Positions 18,525 to 26,622 of a stretch of 64,000 nucleotides of DNA are shown in pieces. A program made the position numbers and the translations under genes. Numbering within the stretch: the stretch's first letter is position 1; each line of letters starts with the position of its first letter. The DNA comes from Sphingomonas sp. (GTDB taxonomy: Bacteria; Pseudomonadota; Alphaproteobacteria; Sphingomonadales; Sphingomonadaceae). The stretch covers positions 186,001-250,000 of the forward strand of contig JAKFUZ010000006.1 in the NCBI GenBank assembly GCA_021732445.1, in the 5' to 3' direction. The notes below the pieces were generated by a model that was given only the letters and a program-made list of their open reading frames with translations, had not been told where the DNA came from and ran no database searches.

Positions 18525-19283
18525 TTAGCCGCTGTCGATGAACCGCCGCCGGTCCCCCTCCATTACGAGCGCCGTGAGCGGGCCGCCGGCATAGGCGCCG
18601 GTGTCGATGCCGATTCGGTTCGCGCACACATCCGGCTGGTCAGTAATCGTATGACCATGCACGATGGTCCGCTCAAAAGGTTGGGTGTGGTCGAGAAAGT
18701 CATCCCTGATCCAGCGCAGATCCGCCGGCTGCTGCTCGCCGAGTGGCACGCCGGGGCGGATGCCGGCATGGACAAAGGCATAGTCGCCAATCTCGATTAC
18801 ATCCTCAAACGCGGCGAGAAAGCGGCGGTGATGATCGGGCACCGCGGCCCGCAGCATCGGCATCAAATCGGCATAGCTTGCATCATTATAATCGGCTTCG
18901 CTGATGCCATAGCTCAGGATCGTCTCCTTGCCGCCGATTCGGCAGAAGAAGCGCATTGCCTTTTCATCACCGGCAAGCGCGCGCAGGAAAACCTCTTCAT
19001 GATTGCCGACCAGTACCCGGGTGTCGGCCCTCTCCTGCGCCAGTTGATAAACGCGCTCGACGACACCGGCTGAATCGGGGCCGCGATCAATCAGGTCGCC
19101 CAGAAAAATGATGGTGACCCGGTCGTGCGTGCCGGCACTCAGGTCGCGGGTGATCCGGTCGAGCACGATGTTTAGCAGGTCGAGCCGGCCATGCACGTCG
19201 CCAATGGCATAAGCCCGCATGCCAGGCGGCACGCTGGCCACAGGTGGTTTGTCGGATCGGGGTTTAAAAAAGCGTCTCAGCAT
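18525..19283 (-). CDS. serine/threonine-type metallophosphatase
   Basis: A 252-aa calcineurin-like phosphoesterase of the PPP (bacterial protein phosphatase / diadenosine tetraphosphatase-like) group. The metal and phosphate motifs are all visible in order: YAIGDVHGRLDLL, FLGDLIDRGPDSAG, LVGNHEEVF, FVHAGIRPG and VHGHTITD. There is no signal peptide or membrane segment, so it acts in the cytoplasm. Its start is 114 nt from the divergent M48-PDZ gene. Whether the substrate is phosphoprotein or a nucleotide is open. Confidence 0.88.
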   Translation of the reverse strand: MLRRFFKPRSDKPPVASVPPGMRAYAIGDVHGRLDLLNIVLDRITRDLSAGTHDRVTIIFLGDLIDRGPDSAGVVERVYQLAQERADTRVLVGNHEEVFLRALAGDEKAMRFFCRIGGKETILSYGISEADYNDASYADLMPMLRAAVPDHHRRFLAAFEDVIEIGDYAFVHAGIRPGVPLGEQQPADLRWIRDDFLDHTQPFERTIVHGHTITDQPDVCANRIGIDTGAYAGGPLTALVMEGDRRRFIDSG

Positions 19284-19397
19284 TTCGGTTTAGCGCGATT
19301 TGTTGCGGTGCGGCACGTAGCGCGAAAGCCTGTCGCCACGCTGAACAGCGCTGCGATAGGGCATGACGAAAGCACCAACAACCGATATGATGGGCAA

Positions 19398-20396
19398 ATG
19401 GCCAGCCGGTGGATTGTGATTATCGGGGCAATGGTGCTGCCTGCCCCAGCGCTGGCCGCCGCGGGTGAAAGCCCGCCAACGCCTGCGCTTTTGCGCCTGT
19501 TGCGGCAAGACGATATGCGGCTGGCGAGCATCGGCTATCGGCTGGCGACGCGCAACGCGGTGCTGTGTGACGTCTTGCAACCTGCGCTTGGCGTGCAGTT
19601 TCACACGCTGGCGCAATATCAAAGCGCTGCCCGGCCCGCCGTGAGGCAGGTATTTGGCTTGGCCACGCCAGCCGCGATTGAGGGCGTCGTGCCAGGGTCT
19701 CCGGCCGACTCGGCAGGCGCCGTTGCCGATGACGGGGTGGTGGCGCTTGTCGGGCACACTCTGGCGACTGCGTTGCCGGACGACGCCATTCGCGCCTCCA
19801 CGCGCGACATCGAGGCGCTTGAGGCGTTGGTGGCAACGCTGCCGCCCTCAGCACCAGTGCAGATGACGGTACGGCGGGGAGGGCAGGAAATGGCGCTCAC
19901 CGTGCAGCCCGTGCCCGCGTGCCGTGCGCGGTTTGAGGTAACGCCCGATGCCGGCGCGTCGTCTGACGGCTATGTCGTCCAGATCGGCGCTGATTATTTG
20001 GACCGGATTGACGATGCAGCACTCGCGGTTGTCGTCGCGCACGAGCTGGCGCACAATATTCTCCACCACCGGGCGCGGCTGGAGGCGGCGGGCGCGCATT
20101 TTGGCGTGCTGGCCGAATTCGGCAAAAGCGGGCGGTTACAGCGTCAGGCGGAAACCGAGGCGGATCGGATGAGCGTCTATCTTCTGGCCAATGCCGGCTA
20201 TGATCCGTTTAGCGCCGGGCGGTACTGGCGCGGTGTCGGGCGGCAGTTCGATGCTGGCCTTTGGCGCAGCCGGGCCTATCGCAGCCCGAGCGGCCGCGCC
20301 GCCATTCTTGATGCAGAAGCCGCCGGCATCCCGCGCGAGGCCGCGGGGCCGATCACGCCTGCACTGCTCGGCGCGCGCAACCAGCCGCTGAAATAA
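19398..20396 (+). CDS. secreted M48-type metallopeptidase with PDZ domain
   Basis: A 332-aa protein starting with a signal peptide (MASRWIVIIGAMVLPAPALAAAG). A PDZ-like segment (about 98-180; FGLATPAAIEGVVPGSPADSAGAV) precedes the zinc peptidase core. The HExxH motif is HELAHNILHHR and the third ligand is the Glu in ETEADRMSVYLL. The PDZ domain lies before the protease, unlike DegP or RseP. The frame extends upstream to 19191 across the divergent promoter, but the signal peptide fixes the start at 19398. It is probably a periplasmic quality-control protease (inference). Confidence 0.85.
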   Translation: MASRWIVIIGAMVLPAPALAAAGESPPTPALLRLLRQDDMRLASIGYRLATRNAVLCDVLQPALGVQFHTLAQYQSAARPAVRQVFGLATPAAIEGVVPGSPADSAGAVADDGVVALVGHTLATALPDDAIRASTRDIEALEALVATLPPSAPVQMTVRRGGQEMALTVQPVPACRARFEVTPDAGASSDGYVVQIGADYLDRIDDAALAVVVAHELAHNILHHRARLEAAGAHFGVLAEFGKSGRLQRQAETEADRMSVYLLANAGYDPFSAGRYWRGVGRQFDAGLWRSRAYRSPSGRAAILDAEAAGIPREAAGPITPALLGARNQPLK

Positions 20397-21695
20397 TCAA
20401 CCGGCCAGCCGGACCTCGGCCATGGCAGCGGCAGGCGCTGGCTGATCGGGCCAGATACCGCGCGTATCATAAACCAGCTTGGTCGCGCGTTCATCCAGCG
20501 GGACCGATTTGAACACGTCATGATCGACGAGCACAATCATGATCGGGCAGGTTTCGATAGCGGTATCGATGTCGATCAGCCGGGCGCCGGTGCCCGCGAA
20601 CGCCTGTGGCAGCACGCGTGCATGAGGTTCGACGACGCGGATCCGCTCGCCAAAGCGCGCGGCAAGGTCACTGGCCACTTTCAGCGCGGGGCTTTCGCGA
20701 AAATCGTCGATATTGGCCTTGAAGGCAAGGCCAAGGCACGCAACCGGCGCGCCCGGCAGTCGCGCGATCAGCTCGGTAGCCCGGGCGATGGTGTGCGCGA
20801 CCTTGCCGTCATTCACTTCGCGCGCGGTGCGGATGAGCGGCGTTTGCGCAGGCGCGGCGCTCACCAGAAACCACGGGTCGACGGCAATGCAATGCCCGCC
20901 AACGCCGGGGCCGGGTGACAGGATGTTCACTCGTGGGTGCCGGTTGGCCAGGCGGATCACTTCCCACACATCGACCCCCATTGCGTCGGCGACCAGGCTC
21001 AGCTCGTTGGCAAAGGCGATGTTCACGTCGCGGAACGCATTTTCGGTGAGCTTGGTCATTTCGGCCGCGCGCGCGGTTGTGGTGACGCAGGCGCCGCGCA
21101 CGAACCGGCGGTAAAAGGTCAGCGCCTTGCGCGCGCAACGCGGCGTGATGCCGCCGATCACCCGGTCATTGTCGATGAGTTCGACGAGGATGCGCCCCGG
21201 CAGCACGCGCTCCGGGCAATAGGCGATGGCGATGTCGGCACCGTCGCCGGTTTTACCCGGCGCCTTCAGGTCGGGGCGGAGCTGTGCGAGCAGATCGCGC
21301 ACCTTTTCCGTCGTGCCGACAGGTGAGGTCGATTCGAGGATAACGACATCGCCAGCCTTCAGCACCGCGGCAAGGGTGGTGGCCGCTTGCAGAACATAGC
21401 CAATATTTGGCGCGTGATTTTCGCCAAACGGCGTGGGCACCGCGATGACGAACACATCGGCTGGCTCAATGTCGGTGGACGCCCGCAAATTGCCACGCGC
21501 GACGACGCCGGAGACCAGCCCGTCCAGATCGACTTCCTCGATATGCACCTTGCCGGAGTTTACCGTGTCCACAACAGGCGCGGAAACGTCGATGCCAAGC
21601 ACCTGCGCGCCGGTACGCGCGATTACCGCGGCGGTAGGCAGGCCGATATAGCCAAGGCCAATAACAACGACCTTGAGATCAGAATCCGAAACCAT
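20397..21695 (-). CDS. wecC: UDP-N-acetyl-D-mannosamine dehydrogenase
   Basis: A 432-aa UDP-sugar 6-dehydrogenase that oxidises UDP-ManNAc to UDP-ManNAcA with two NAD+. It has the NAD loop VVVIGLGYIGLPTA, the catalytic Cys in GVGGHCIAVDPWFL, the Lys-containing CLGLAFKANIDDFRESPA, and a C-terminal UDP-binding domain. The start is set at MVSDSDLKVV (21695), which overlaps the end of wecB by 17 nt. Longer in-frame starts would lie well inside wecB. The pair makes the building block of enterobacterial-common-antigen-like or capsule polymers. Confidence 0.93.
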   Translation of the reverse strand: MVSDSDLKVVVIGLGYIGLPTAAVIARTGAQVLGIDVSAPVVDTVNSGKVHIEEVDLDGLVSGVVARGNLRASTDIEPADVFVIAVPTPFGENHAPNIGYVLQAATTLAAVLKAGDVVILESTSPVGTTEKVRDLLAQLRPDLKAPGKTGDGADIAIAYCPERVLPGRILVELIDNDRVIGGITPRCARKALTFYRRFVRGACVTTTARAAEMTKLTENAFRDVNIAFANELSLVADAMGVDVWEVIRLANRHPRVNILSPGPGVGGHCIAVDPWFLVSAAPAQTPLIRTAREVNDGKVAHTIARATELIARLPGAPVACLGLAFKANIDDFRESPALKVASDLAARFGERIRVVEPHARVLPQAFAGTGARLIDIDTAIETCPIMIVLVDHDVFKSVPLDERATKLVYDTRGIWPDQPAPAAAMAEVRLAG

Positions 21696-22818
21696 CCGCG
21701 ACAACCTTTGCAATCCGTGCCGAAGCATGGCCGTCGCCAAACGGATTGTGGGCGCGCGCCATCGCTTGATGCGCGCCATTGTCGTCGAGGAGCGTGAAGA
21801 TTTCGGAAACGATGCGGTTTTCATCGGTGCCGATCAGCCTGGCCGTGCCCGCCGCGACGCCTTCAGGCCGCTCGGTCGTTTCACGCATGACGAGCACGGG
21901 TTTGCCAAGCGCTGGCGCTTCTTCCTGCACGCCGCCCGAATCGGTGAGCACGATGTGACTCATGCCTAGCGCGCGGACGAAATGGGGGTAATCGAGCGGA
22001 TCGATGCGGGCGATGTTGGCGGCATCGCCAAGCACGCTATCCATCACCGAGACGACATTGGGGTTGGGGTGGACGGGGAAGATCACCGCCACGTCCGGGC
22101 GTGCTGCGATCCGCGCAATCGCGCGGGCAATATTTTCCATGCCGCCGCCAAAATTTTCGCGGCGGTGGGTGGTCACCAAAATGAGGCGTTTGCCGGCAAA
22201 TTTCGCCGCAAGCGGATCAAGCCCGGCGGCAAGCTCGGCATTGGAAGCGATGCGGGCGGTGGTCGCATAAAGCGCGTCGATCACCGTGTTGCCTGTTACG
22301 TGCACCATGGCCGGCATGATGTGTTCGCGCAGCAGCGCATCGGCTGCGGTTTGTGTGGGCGCGAAATGCTGGTCGGCGATGGGCGCGACGATGCGCCGGT
22401 TCACTTCTTCGGGAAAGGGGTGGTAGATATCGCCGGAACGCAGCCCGGCTTCGACATGGCTCACCGGAATCCGCCGATAATAGGCGGCAAGCGCGCCAAC
22501 CATCGCGGTTGCCGTATCGCCTTGCACCATCACCCGGTCGGGCTGCTCGGCGTCCATCACATCGCCCAGGCTGGTCAGCAGCCGCGCGGTAAGCCGGTCG
22601 AGCGTCTGGCCCGGCTCCATCAGGTCGAGGTCGATGTCGGGGGTGATGCCCGCAATCGCCAGCACCTGATCGAGCAGCCCCCGGTGTTGTGCCGTAACGC
22701 AAGTGCGCACGGCAAGCCGGGGCTGGGCAGCCAGCGCCTGAATCACCGGGAACAGCTTGATCGCTTCGGGCCTTGTGCCGAACACGACGAGGATTTTTGC
22801 GGGACGGTCCATGGCCAT
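21679..22818 (-). CDS. wecB: UDP-N-acetylglucosamine 2-epimerase (non-hydrolysing)
   Basis: A 379-aa enzyme converting UDP-GlcNAc to UDP-ManNAc. The N-terminus VVFGTRPEAIKLFPV, the substrate-site HVEAGLRSGDIYHPFPEE, the HRREN segment in VTTHRRENFGGG, and LTDSGGVQEEAPALGKPVLVMR are diagnostic of WecB/MnaA. It is transcribed just before wecC, so the two enzymes act in sequence. An alternative ATG two codons later is possible. Divergent galU begins 119 nt away. Confidence 0.95.
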   Translation of the reverse strand: MAMDRPAKILVVFGTRPEAIKLFPVIQALAAQPRLAVRTCVTAQHRGLLDQVLAIAGITPDIDLDLMEPGQTLDRLTARLLTSLGDVMDAEQPDRVMVQGDTATAMVGALAAYYRRIPVSHVEAGLRSGDIYHPFPEEVNRRIVAPIADQHFAPTQTAADALLREHIMPAMVHVTGNTVIDALYATTARIASNAELAAGLDPLAAKFAGKRLILVTTHRRENFGGGMENIARAIARIAARPDVAVIFPVHPNPNVVSVMDSVLGDAANIARIDPLDYPHFVRALGMSHIVLTDSGGVQEEAPALGKPVLVMRETTERPEGVAAGTARLIGTDENRIVSEIFTLLDDNGAHQAMARAHNPFGDGHASARIAKVVADGFGF

Positions 22819-22937
22819 GGGGTGCCCGATAAATGCCTTGCGTTAAAGTCGCGCTAAGGCCCGCTGCCGGCAGCGACGGGCACATTGCCCCGCATTGCCG
22901 CACGCGATAGAGGCTGCCCTTCAGTTTGGAGGCCAGC

Positions 22938-23810
22938 ATGACGATCAAACCCCTGCGCAAGGCGGTATTTCCGGTGGGCGGGCTTGGCACGCGGTTTTTG
23001 CCGGCGACCAAGGCGCTCCCCAAGGAAATGCTGCCGGTCGTTGACCGGCCCCTCATCCAATATGCGGTTGACGAAGCGATCGAGGCCGGCATCGAGCAGA
23101 TGATTTTCGTCACAGGCCGCGGCAAATCGGCGATCGAGGACCATTTCGACATCGCCTATGAGCTTGAAGCGACGATGCGCGGGCGCGGCAAGTCGCTGGA
23201 AATTCTCGATGCCACCAGGCTGAAGCCCGGCGCCGTCGCCTATGTGCGCCAGCAGGAGCCGATGGGGCTGGGCCATGCCGTTTGGTGCGCGCGCGACATT
23301 GTCGGCGACGAGCCGTTTGCGGTGCTCCTCGCCGATGATTTCATGGTTGGCGCGCCCGGCTGCCTCCGGCAAATGGTCGATGCCTATGACAACACCGGCG
23401 GCAACATGATCTGCGCGCAGGAAGTGGCGATGGACCAGACCGACAAATACGGCATCATCACGCCGGGTGTTCGCGCTGGCACGCTGACCGAGGTGAGGGG
23501 CCTGGTCGAAAAGCCAAAGCGCGGGACGGCGCCCTCCAACCTGGCCGTCATCGGCCGTTACATTTTGCAGCCGGAGGTGATGCGGGTTCTCGAAACGCAG
23601 GAAATGGGCGCGGGCGGTGAAATCCAGTTAACCGATGCCATGGCGCGCATGATCGGCGACCAGCCGTTCCATGGCCTGACGTTCAACGGCGTGCGTTATG
23701 ATTGCGGCGACAAGGCGGGCTATGTGCAGGCCAATCTGGCGGTTGCCATCGGCCGCGACGATATCGGCCAGGCGGTGCGCGACTTTGCGGCGGATTTGCT
23801 CGCGCGTTAA
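22938..23810 (+). CDS. galU: UTP--glucose-1-phosphate uridylyltransferase
   Basis: A 290-aa enzyme making UDP-glucose, the donor for many envelope glycans. The signature GLGTRFLPATKALPKEMLPV is at the N-terminus, followed by VTGRGKSAIEDHFD, LADDFMVG and a C-terminal Lys-containing VEKPKRG. GGAGG sits 5-9 nt before the ATG at 22938; a TTG four codons upstream overlaps that site and is rejected. Its last 4 nt overlap the convergent DsrE-like gene. Confidence 0.96.
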   Translation: MTIKPLRKAVFPVGGLGTRFLPATKALPKEMLPVVDRPLIQYAVDEAIEAGIEQMIFVTGRGKSAIEDHFDIAYELEATMRGRGKSLEILDATRLKPGAVAYVRQQEPMGLGHAVWCARDIVGDEPFAVLLADDFMVGAPGCLRQMVDAYDNTGGNMICAQEVAMDQTDKYGIITPGVRAGTLTEVRGLVEKPKRGTAPSNLAVIGRYILQPEVMRVLETQEMGAGGEIQLTDAMARMIGDQPFHGLTFNGVRYDCGDKAGYVQANLAVAIGRDDIGQAVRDFAADLLAR

Positions 23811-24172
23811 ACCGTCAGCAACCGGTCGTCGCCAAGCGTCGTCAGGAGCGCAACCAGCCCGCCAGCCTGTGTGCCGGGTGCCAGGTCAGCCATGGCCAGA
23901 CCCGTCATCGCCAGGCCGGTCTGGCAGACCCACAACGCAACGCCCGCCTCAGCGCTCATGGCCAGCAGCGCCGGCAGATCGGGCAGGCCGCATCGGGCCA
24001 GGGCAGCATCGGCGGCGTTGGCCGGCGGGGCGGCGGTGAACAGCGCGACAGCATGTTCGTGCGCATAGATGCGCGCGCGCTGGCCAATCGCCGCTGCCCC
24101 CAGCGCAATGGTGAGCGCCGCGCGCGCCTTGGCTGGCTCGGTTGACACGAGGAGAATGGTCAGGCCGCTCAT
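23807..24172 (-). CDS. DsrE/DsrF-like small protein
   Basis: A 121-aa alpha/beta protein (GLTILLVSTEPAKARAALTIALGAAAIGQ, a segment ending in VALFTAAPP, then ALWVCQTGLAM) typical of the DsrE/F/H fold used in sulfur-relay and related proteins. Two cysteines are present, in ARCGLPD and WVCQTG; the second matches the usual position of the active Cys in this family. Its start overlaps the end of the moeB/thiF gene by 4 nt, so it is translationally coupled to an E1-like sulfur-activating enzyme. A role in sulfur transfer is plausible but unproven. Confidence 0.68.
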   Translation of the reverse strand: MSGLTILLVSTEPAKARAALTIALGAAAIGQRARIYAHEHAVALFTAAPPANAADAALARCGLPDLPALLAMSAEAGVALWVCQTGLAMTGLAMADLAPGTQAGGLVALLTTLGDDRLLTV

Positions 24173-24927
24173 ACCGGCGGGCCACAGGCCGGGCAGCCCG
24201 GATCCTTTGGCAGCGAGAGTGTCCGGATCCGCAGATCAAGCGCATCGACCAGCAGCAACTTGCCCGCGCTGTCAGCCCCGAACCCGATGATCGCGCGCAT
24301 CACCTCAAGCGCGGCGAGGCTGCCCATAAGGCCGGTCATTGCACCAAGCACCCCGTCGTCCGCGCAGCTTGCCCCTGGCAAGTCGGGGGCGCTGCCGACG
24401 AAACAGCGGTAGCAGGGCTTGTCCGATTCCCACCCGCGAAACACGCCCAACTGGCCCTCGAACTGGCCAACAGCGGCGGACACCAGGGGAATCGCCATCG
24501 CCATCGCCGCGTCGGCAACCGCAAGCCGGGTCGCGAAATTGTCGCATCCGTCGAGCACCGTGTCGGCGCCCTCGAGCAGCGCGCGCGCGTTGCGCTCGTC
24601 GATCCGCGCTGACACCGGGCGAGCGCTCACATCGGGGTTGAGCCGCGCGACCGCAGCCGCCGCTGCCTCGACCTTGAGCGCACCGACATCGCTTGTGCCA
24701 AACAGCGTCTGGCGTTGCAGGTTGGAAAGCTCCACCCGGTCATCGTCGATGATCGTCAGCCGGCCGACGCCCGCCGCCGCAAGATATTGAATCGCGGGCG
24801 CGCCAATGCCGCCTGCACCAATGACGACGACGTGCGCGGCCATCAACCGTGCCTGCCCGCCGCCACCGATTTCCTTCAGCACCAGGTGCCGGGCGTAGCG
24901 CTCAAGCTGTGCATCGCGCAGCGGCAC
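24169..24927 (-). CDS. E1-like adenylyltransferase of the MoeB/ThiF/HesA family
   Basis: A 252-aa protein. The N-terminus RYARHLVLKEIGGGGQ, ATP-binding VVVIGAGGIGAPAIQYLAAAG, and IDDDRVELSNLQRQ are MoeB/ThiF hallmarks. The zinc is held by two Cys pairs, PCYRCF and GCPACGPP. The family adenylates the C-terminal Gly-Gly of small sulfur carriers such as MoaD or ThiS. No carrier gene lies nearby, so moeB versus thiF cannot be decided. It is 2 nt from dut and couples to the DsrE-like gene. Confidence 0.88.
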   Translation of the reverse strand: MPLRDAQLERYARHLVLKEIGGGGQARLMAAHVVVIGAGGIGAPAIQYLAAAGVGRLTIIDDDRVELSNLQRQTLFGTSDVGALKVEAAAAAVARLNPDVSARPVSARIDERNARALLEGADTVLDGCDNFATRLAVADAAMAMAIPLVSAAVGQFEGQLGVFRGWESDKPCYRCFVGSAPDLPGASCADDGVLGAMTGLMGSLAALEVMRAIIGFGADSAGKLLLVDALDLRIRTLSLPKDPGCPACGPPV

Positions 24928-24929
24928 CG

Positions 24930-25406
24930 CTAGACGCCGGTCGAGCCAAAGCCGCCCAGGCCCCGCGCCGTCTGCGCCGAAAACGTCTCGACCAGCACAA
25001 ATTCGGGCCGCAGAATTGGCAGGAACACGAGTTGCGCAATCCTGTCGCCGGGTTGAATGGTCAGCGCGTCGCTACCAGGCGGCGTGCGCAGCCAGGCGGA
25101 GATGAAAATCTCGTTGGCATAATCGGCGTCAATCGTGCCGACGGCTTGGCCGAGCACCAGCCCCTTTTTGTGCCCAAGCCCAGAGCGCGCGAGCAGAAAC
25201 GCGACCATGTTCGGGTTGTTCATCAGCACCGCGATGCCCGAGGGGATGAGCACGGCCGGCGCTTGCGGGGCGAGCGTCAGCGGCGTGTCGATACAGGCAT
25301 GCAAGTCAATGCCGGCCGCCTGATCGGTCTGGTAGCGCGGCAGGCCCCAGTTGTTGAGGCGCGGGTCGAGTATCTTGAGTTCGATCGTGGGCGACAGGTT
25401 CACCAT
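24930..25406 (-). CDS. dut: deoxyuridine 5'-triphosphate nucleotidohydrolase
   Basis: A 158-aa trimeric dUTPase that removes dUTP and supplies dUMP. All five motifs are seen: AGIDLHACID, ARSGLGHKKGLVLGQ, VGTIDADY, RIAQLVFLP and the C-terminal flap RGLGGFGSTG. The start MVNLSPTIEL at 25406 gives the normal length; the frame runs 19 codons further up to a TTG that would overlap coaBC. The coaBC-dut pairing is widespread in Proteobacteria. Confidence 0.96.
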   Translation of the reverse strand: MVNLSPTIELKILDPRLNNWGLPRYQTDQAAGIDLHACIDTPLTLAPQAPAVLIPSGIAVLMNNPNMVAFLLARSGLGHKKGLVLGQAVGTIDADYANEIFISAWLRTPPGSDALTIQPGDRIAQLVFLPILRPEFVLVETFSAQTARGLGGFGSTGV

Positions 25407-25422
25407 GGGTGCGGTCCGCTCG

Positions 25423-26622
25423 TCACGTGCGGGAAGGGGGCAGGGCGGCAAGCGCGTCGGCAATGCGCGCTGCGAGGCGGGCGGCGACCGCGTCCTTGGG
25501 CAAGCGCTCCCAGCTTTCGGCGCCCGTGGCCGAGATGAGGTGAACCGCGTTGGCGCCGCCGCCCATCACATCGCCGGACACGTCATTTGCAATGATCCAG
25601 TCGGCTGCTTTGCGGGTGCGCTTGGCGGTGGCGTGTTCAATCACCCGTTCGGTTTCGGCCGCAAAGCCGATGAGCAGCGCCGGGCGATTGGGGCCGTGCG
25701 CCAGCCCGGCCAGGATATCGGGGTTTTCGGTGAGCGACAGCGCGGGCGTTCCCTTACCCTTCTTGATCTTTTGTGGCACCGGCTCTGCTCGCCAGTCGGC
25801 AACCGCGGCGACCATCACCGCGACATCGGCGGGCAGCGCAGCGTCAACCGCCGCGGCCATTTGCCGTGCAGTCTCGACATTGACGCGGTCTACCCCAGCC
25901 GGCGTTTCAAGGTTCACAGGCCCGCTAACCAGCGTTACCCGCGCGCCCAGCCTTGCCAGTGCAGCCGCCACCGCAAAACCCTGTTTGCCCGACGACCGGT
26001 TGGCGAGGTAGCGCACCGGATCAATCGGCTCATGCGTTGGCCCGGCAGTCACCAGCGCGTGGCGCCCGGCGAGTGGCCGGGCCGCGTCGCCCGCCAGCAA
26101 TGCCTCGGCCGCTTGCAGAATGTGCGCTGGCTCGGGCAGCCGGCCGGGGCCATATTCGCCGCACGCCATGGCGCCTTCGTCGGGCGCAAGCACCGTCACG
26201 CCGTCGGCGCGGAGTTGCGCGACATTGCGCCGCGTCGCTGCGTGCTGCCACATCCGCACGTTCATGGCGGGGGCGGCAAGCACCGGCTTGTCGGTTGCGA
26301 GCAGCAACGTGGTTGCCAGATCATCGGCAATGCCGGCCGCCATCTTCGCCATCAAATCAGCGGTCGCCGGCACTATGACGACCAGATCGGCCTCGCGGCT
26401 GAGCTGGATATGGCCCATCTCGGCCTCGTCCTTCAAGTCCCATAGCGACGTGTGGACCGGCTGTTCCGAGAGCGCCGCCAGCGTCATCGGAGTCACAAAC
26501 TGCGCGCCGCCCGCCGTCAGCACGCAGCGCACCGCCAGGCCTGATTTGCGGGCAAGGCGCACCAGTTCGCACGCCTTGTATGCAGCGATGCCGCCGCCGA
26601 CGATCAGCAGCAGGCGCTTCAT
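25423..26622 (-). CDS. coaBC: bifunctional phosphopantothenoylcysteine decarboxylase / phosphopantothenate-cysteine ligase
   Basis: A 399-aa Dfp protein performing two coenzyme A steps. The N-terminal flavoprotein half (1-185) has LLIVGGGIAAYKA, the APAMNVRMW loop and the substrate-binding Cys in MACGEYGPGRLPEP. The C-terminal ligase half has HALVTAGPTHEPIDPVRYLANRSSGKQG and the VAAVADWR and Lys-rich KKIKKGKG regions. Its ATG overlaps the stop of the upstream membrane protein by 4 nt. Confidence 0.96.
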   Translation of the reverse strand: MKRLLLIVGGGIAAYKACELVRLARKSGLAVRCVLTAGGAQFVTPMTLAALSEQPVHTSLWDLKDEAEMGHIQLSREADLVVIVPATADLMAKMAAGIADDLATTLLLATDKPVLAAPAMNVRMWQHAATRRNVAQLRADGVTVLAPDEGAMACGEYGPGRLPEPAHILQAAEALLAGDAARPLAGRHALVTAGPTHEPIDPVRYLANRSSGKQGFAVAAALARLGARVTLVSGPVNLETPAGVDRVNVETARQMAAAVDAALPADVAVMVAAVADWRAEPVPQKIKKGKGTPALSLTENPDILAGLAHGPNRPALLIGFAAETERVIEHATAKRTRKAADWIIANDVSGDVMGGGANAVHLISATGAESWERLPKDAVAARLAARIADALAALPPSRT

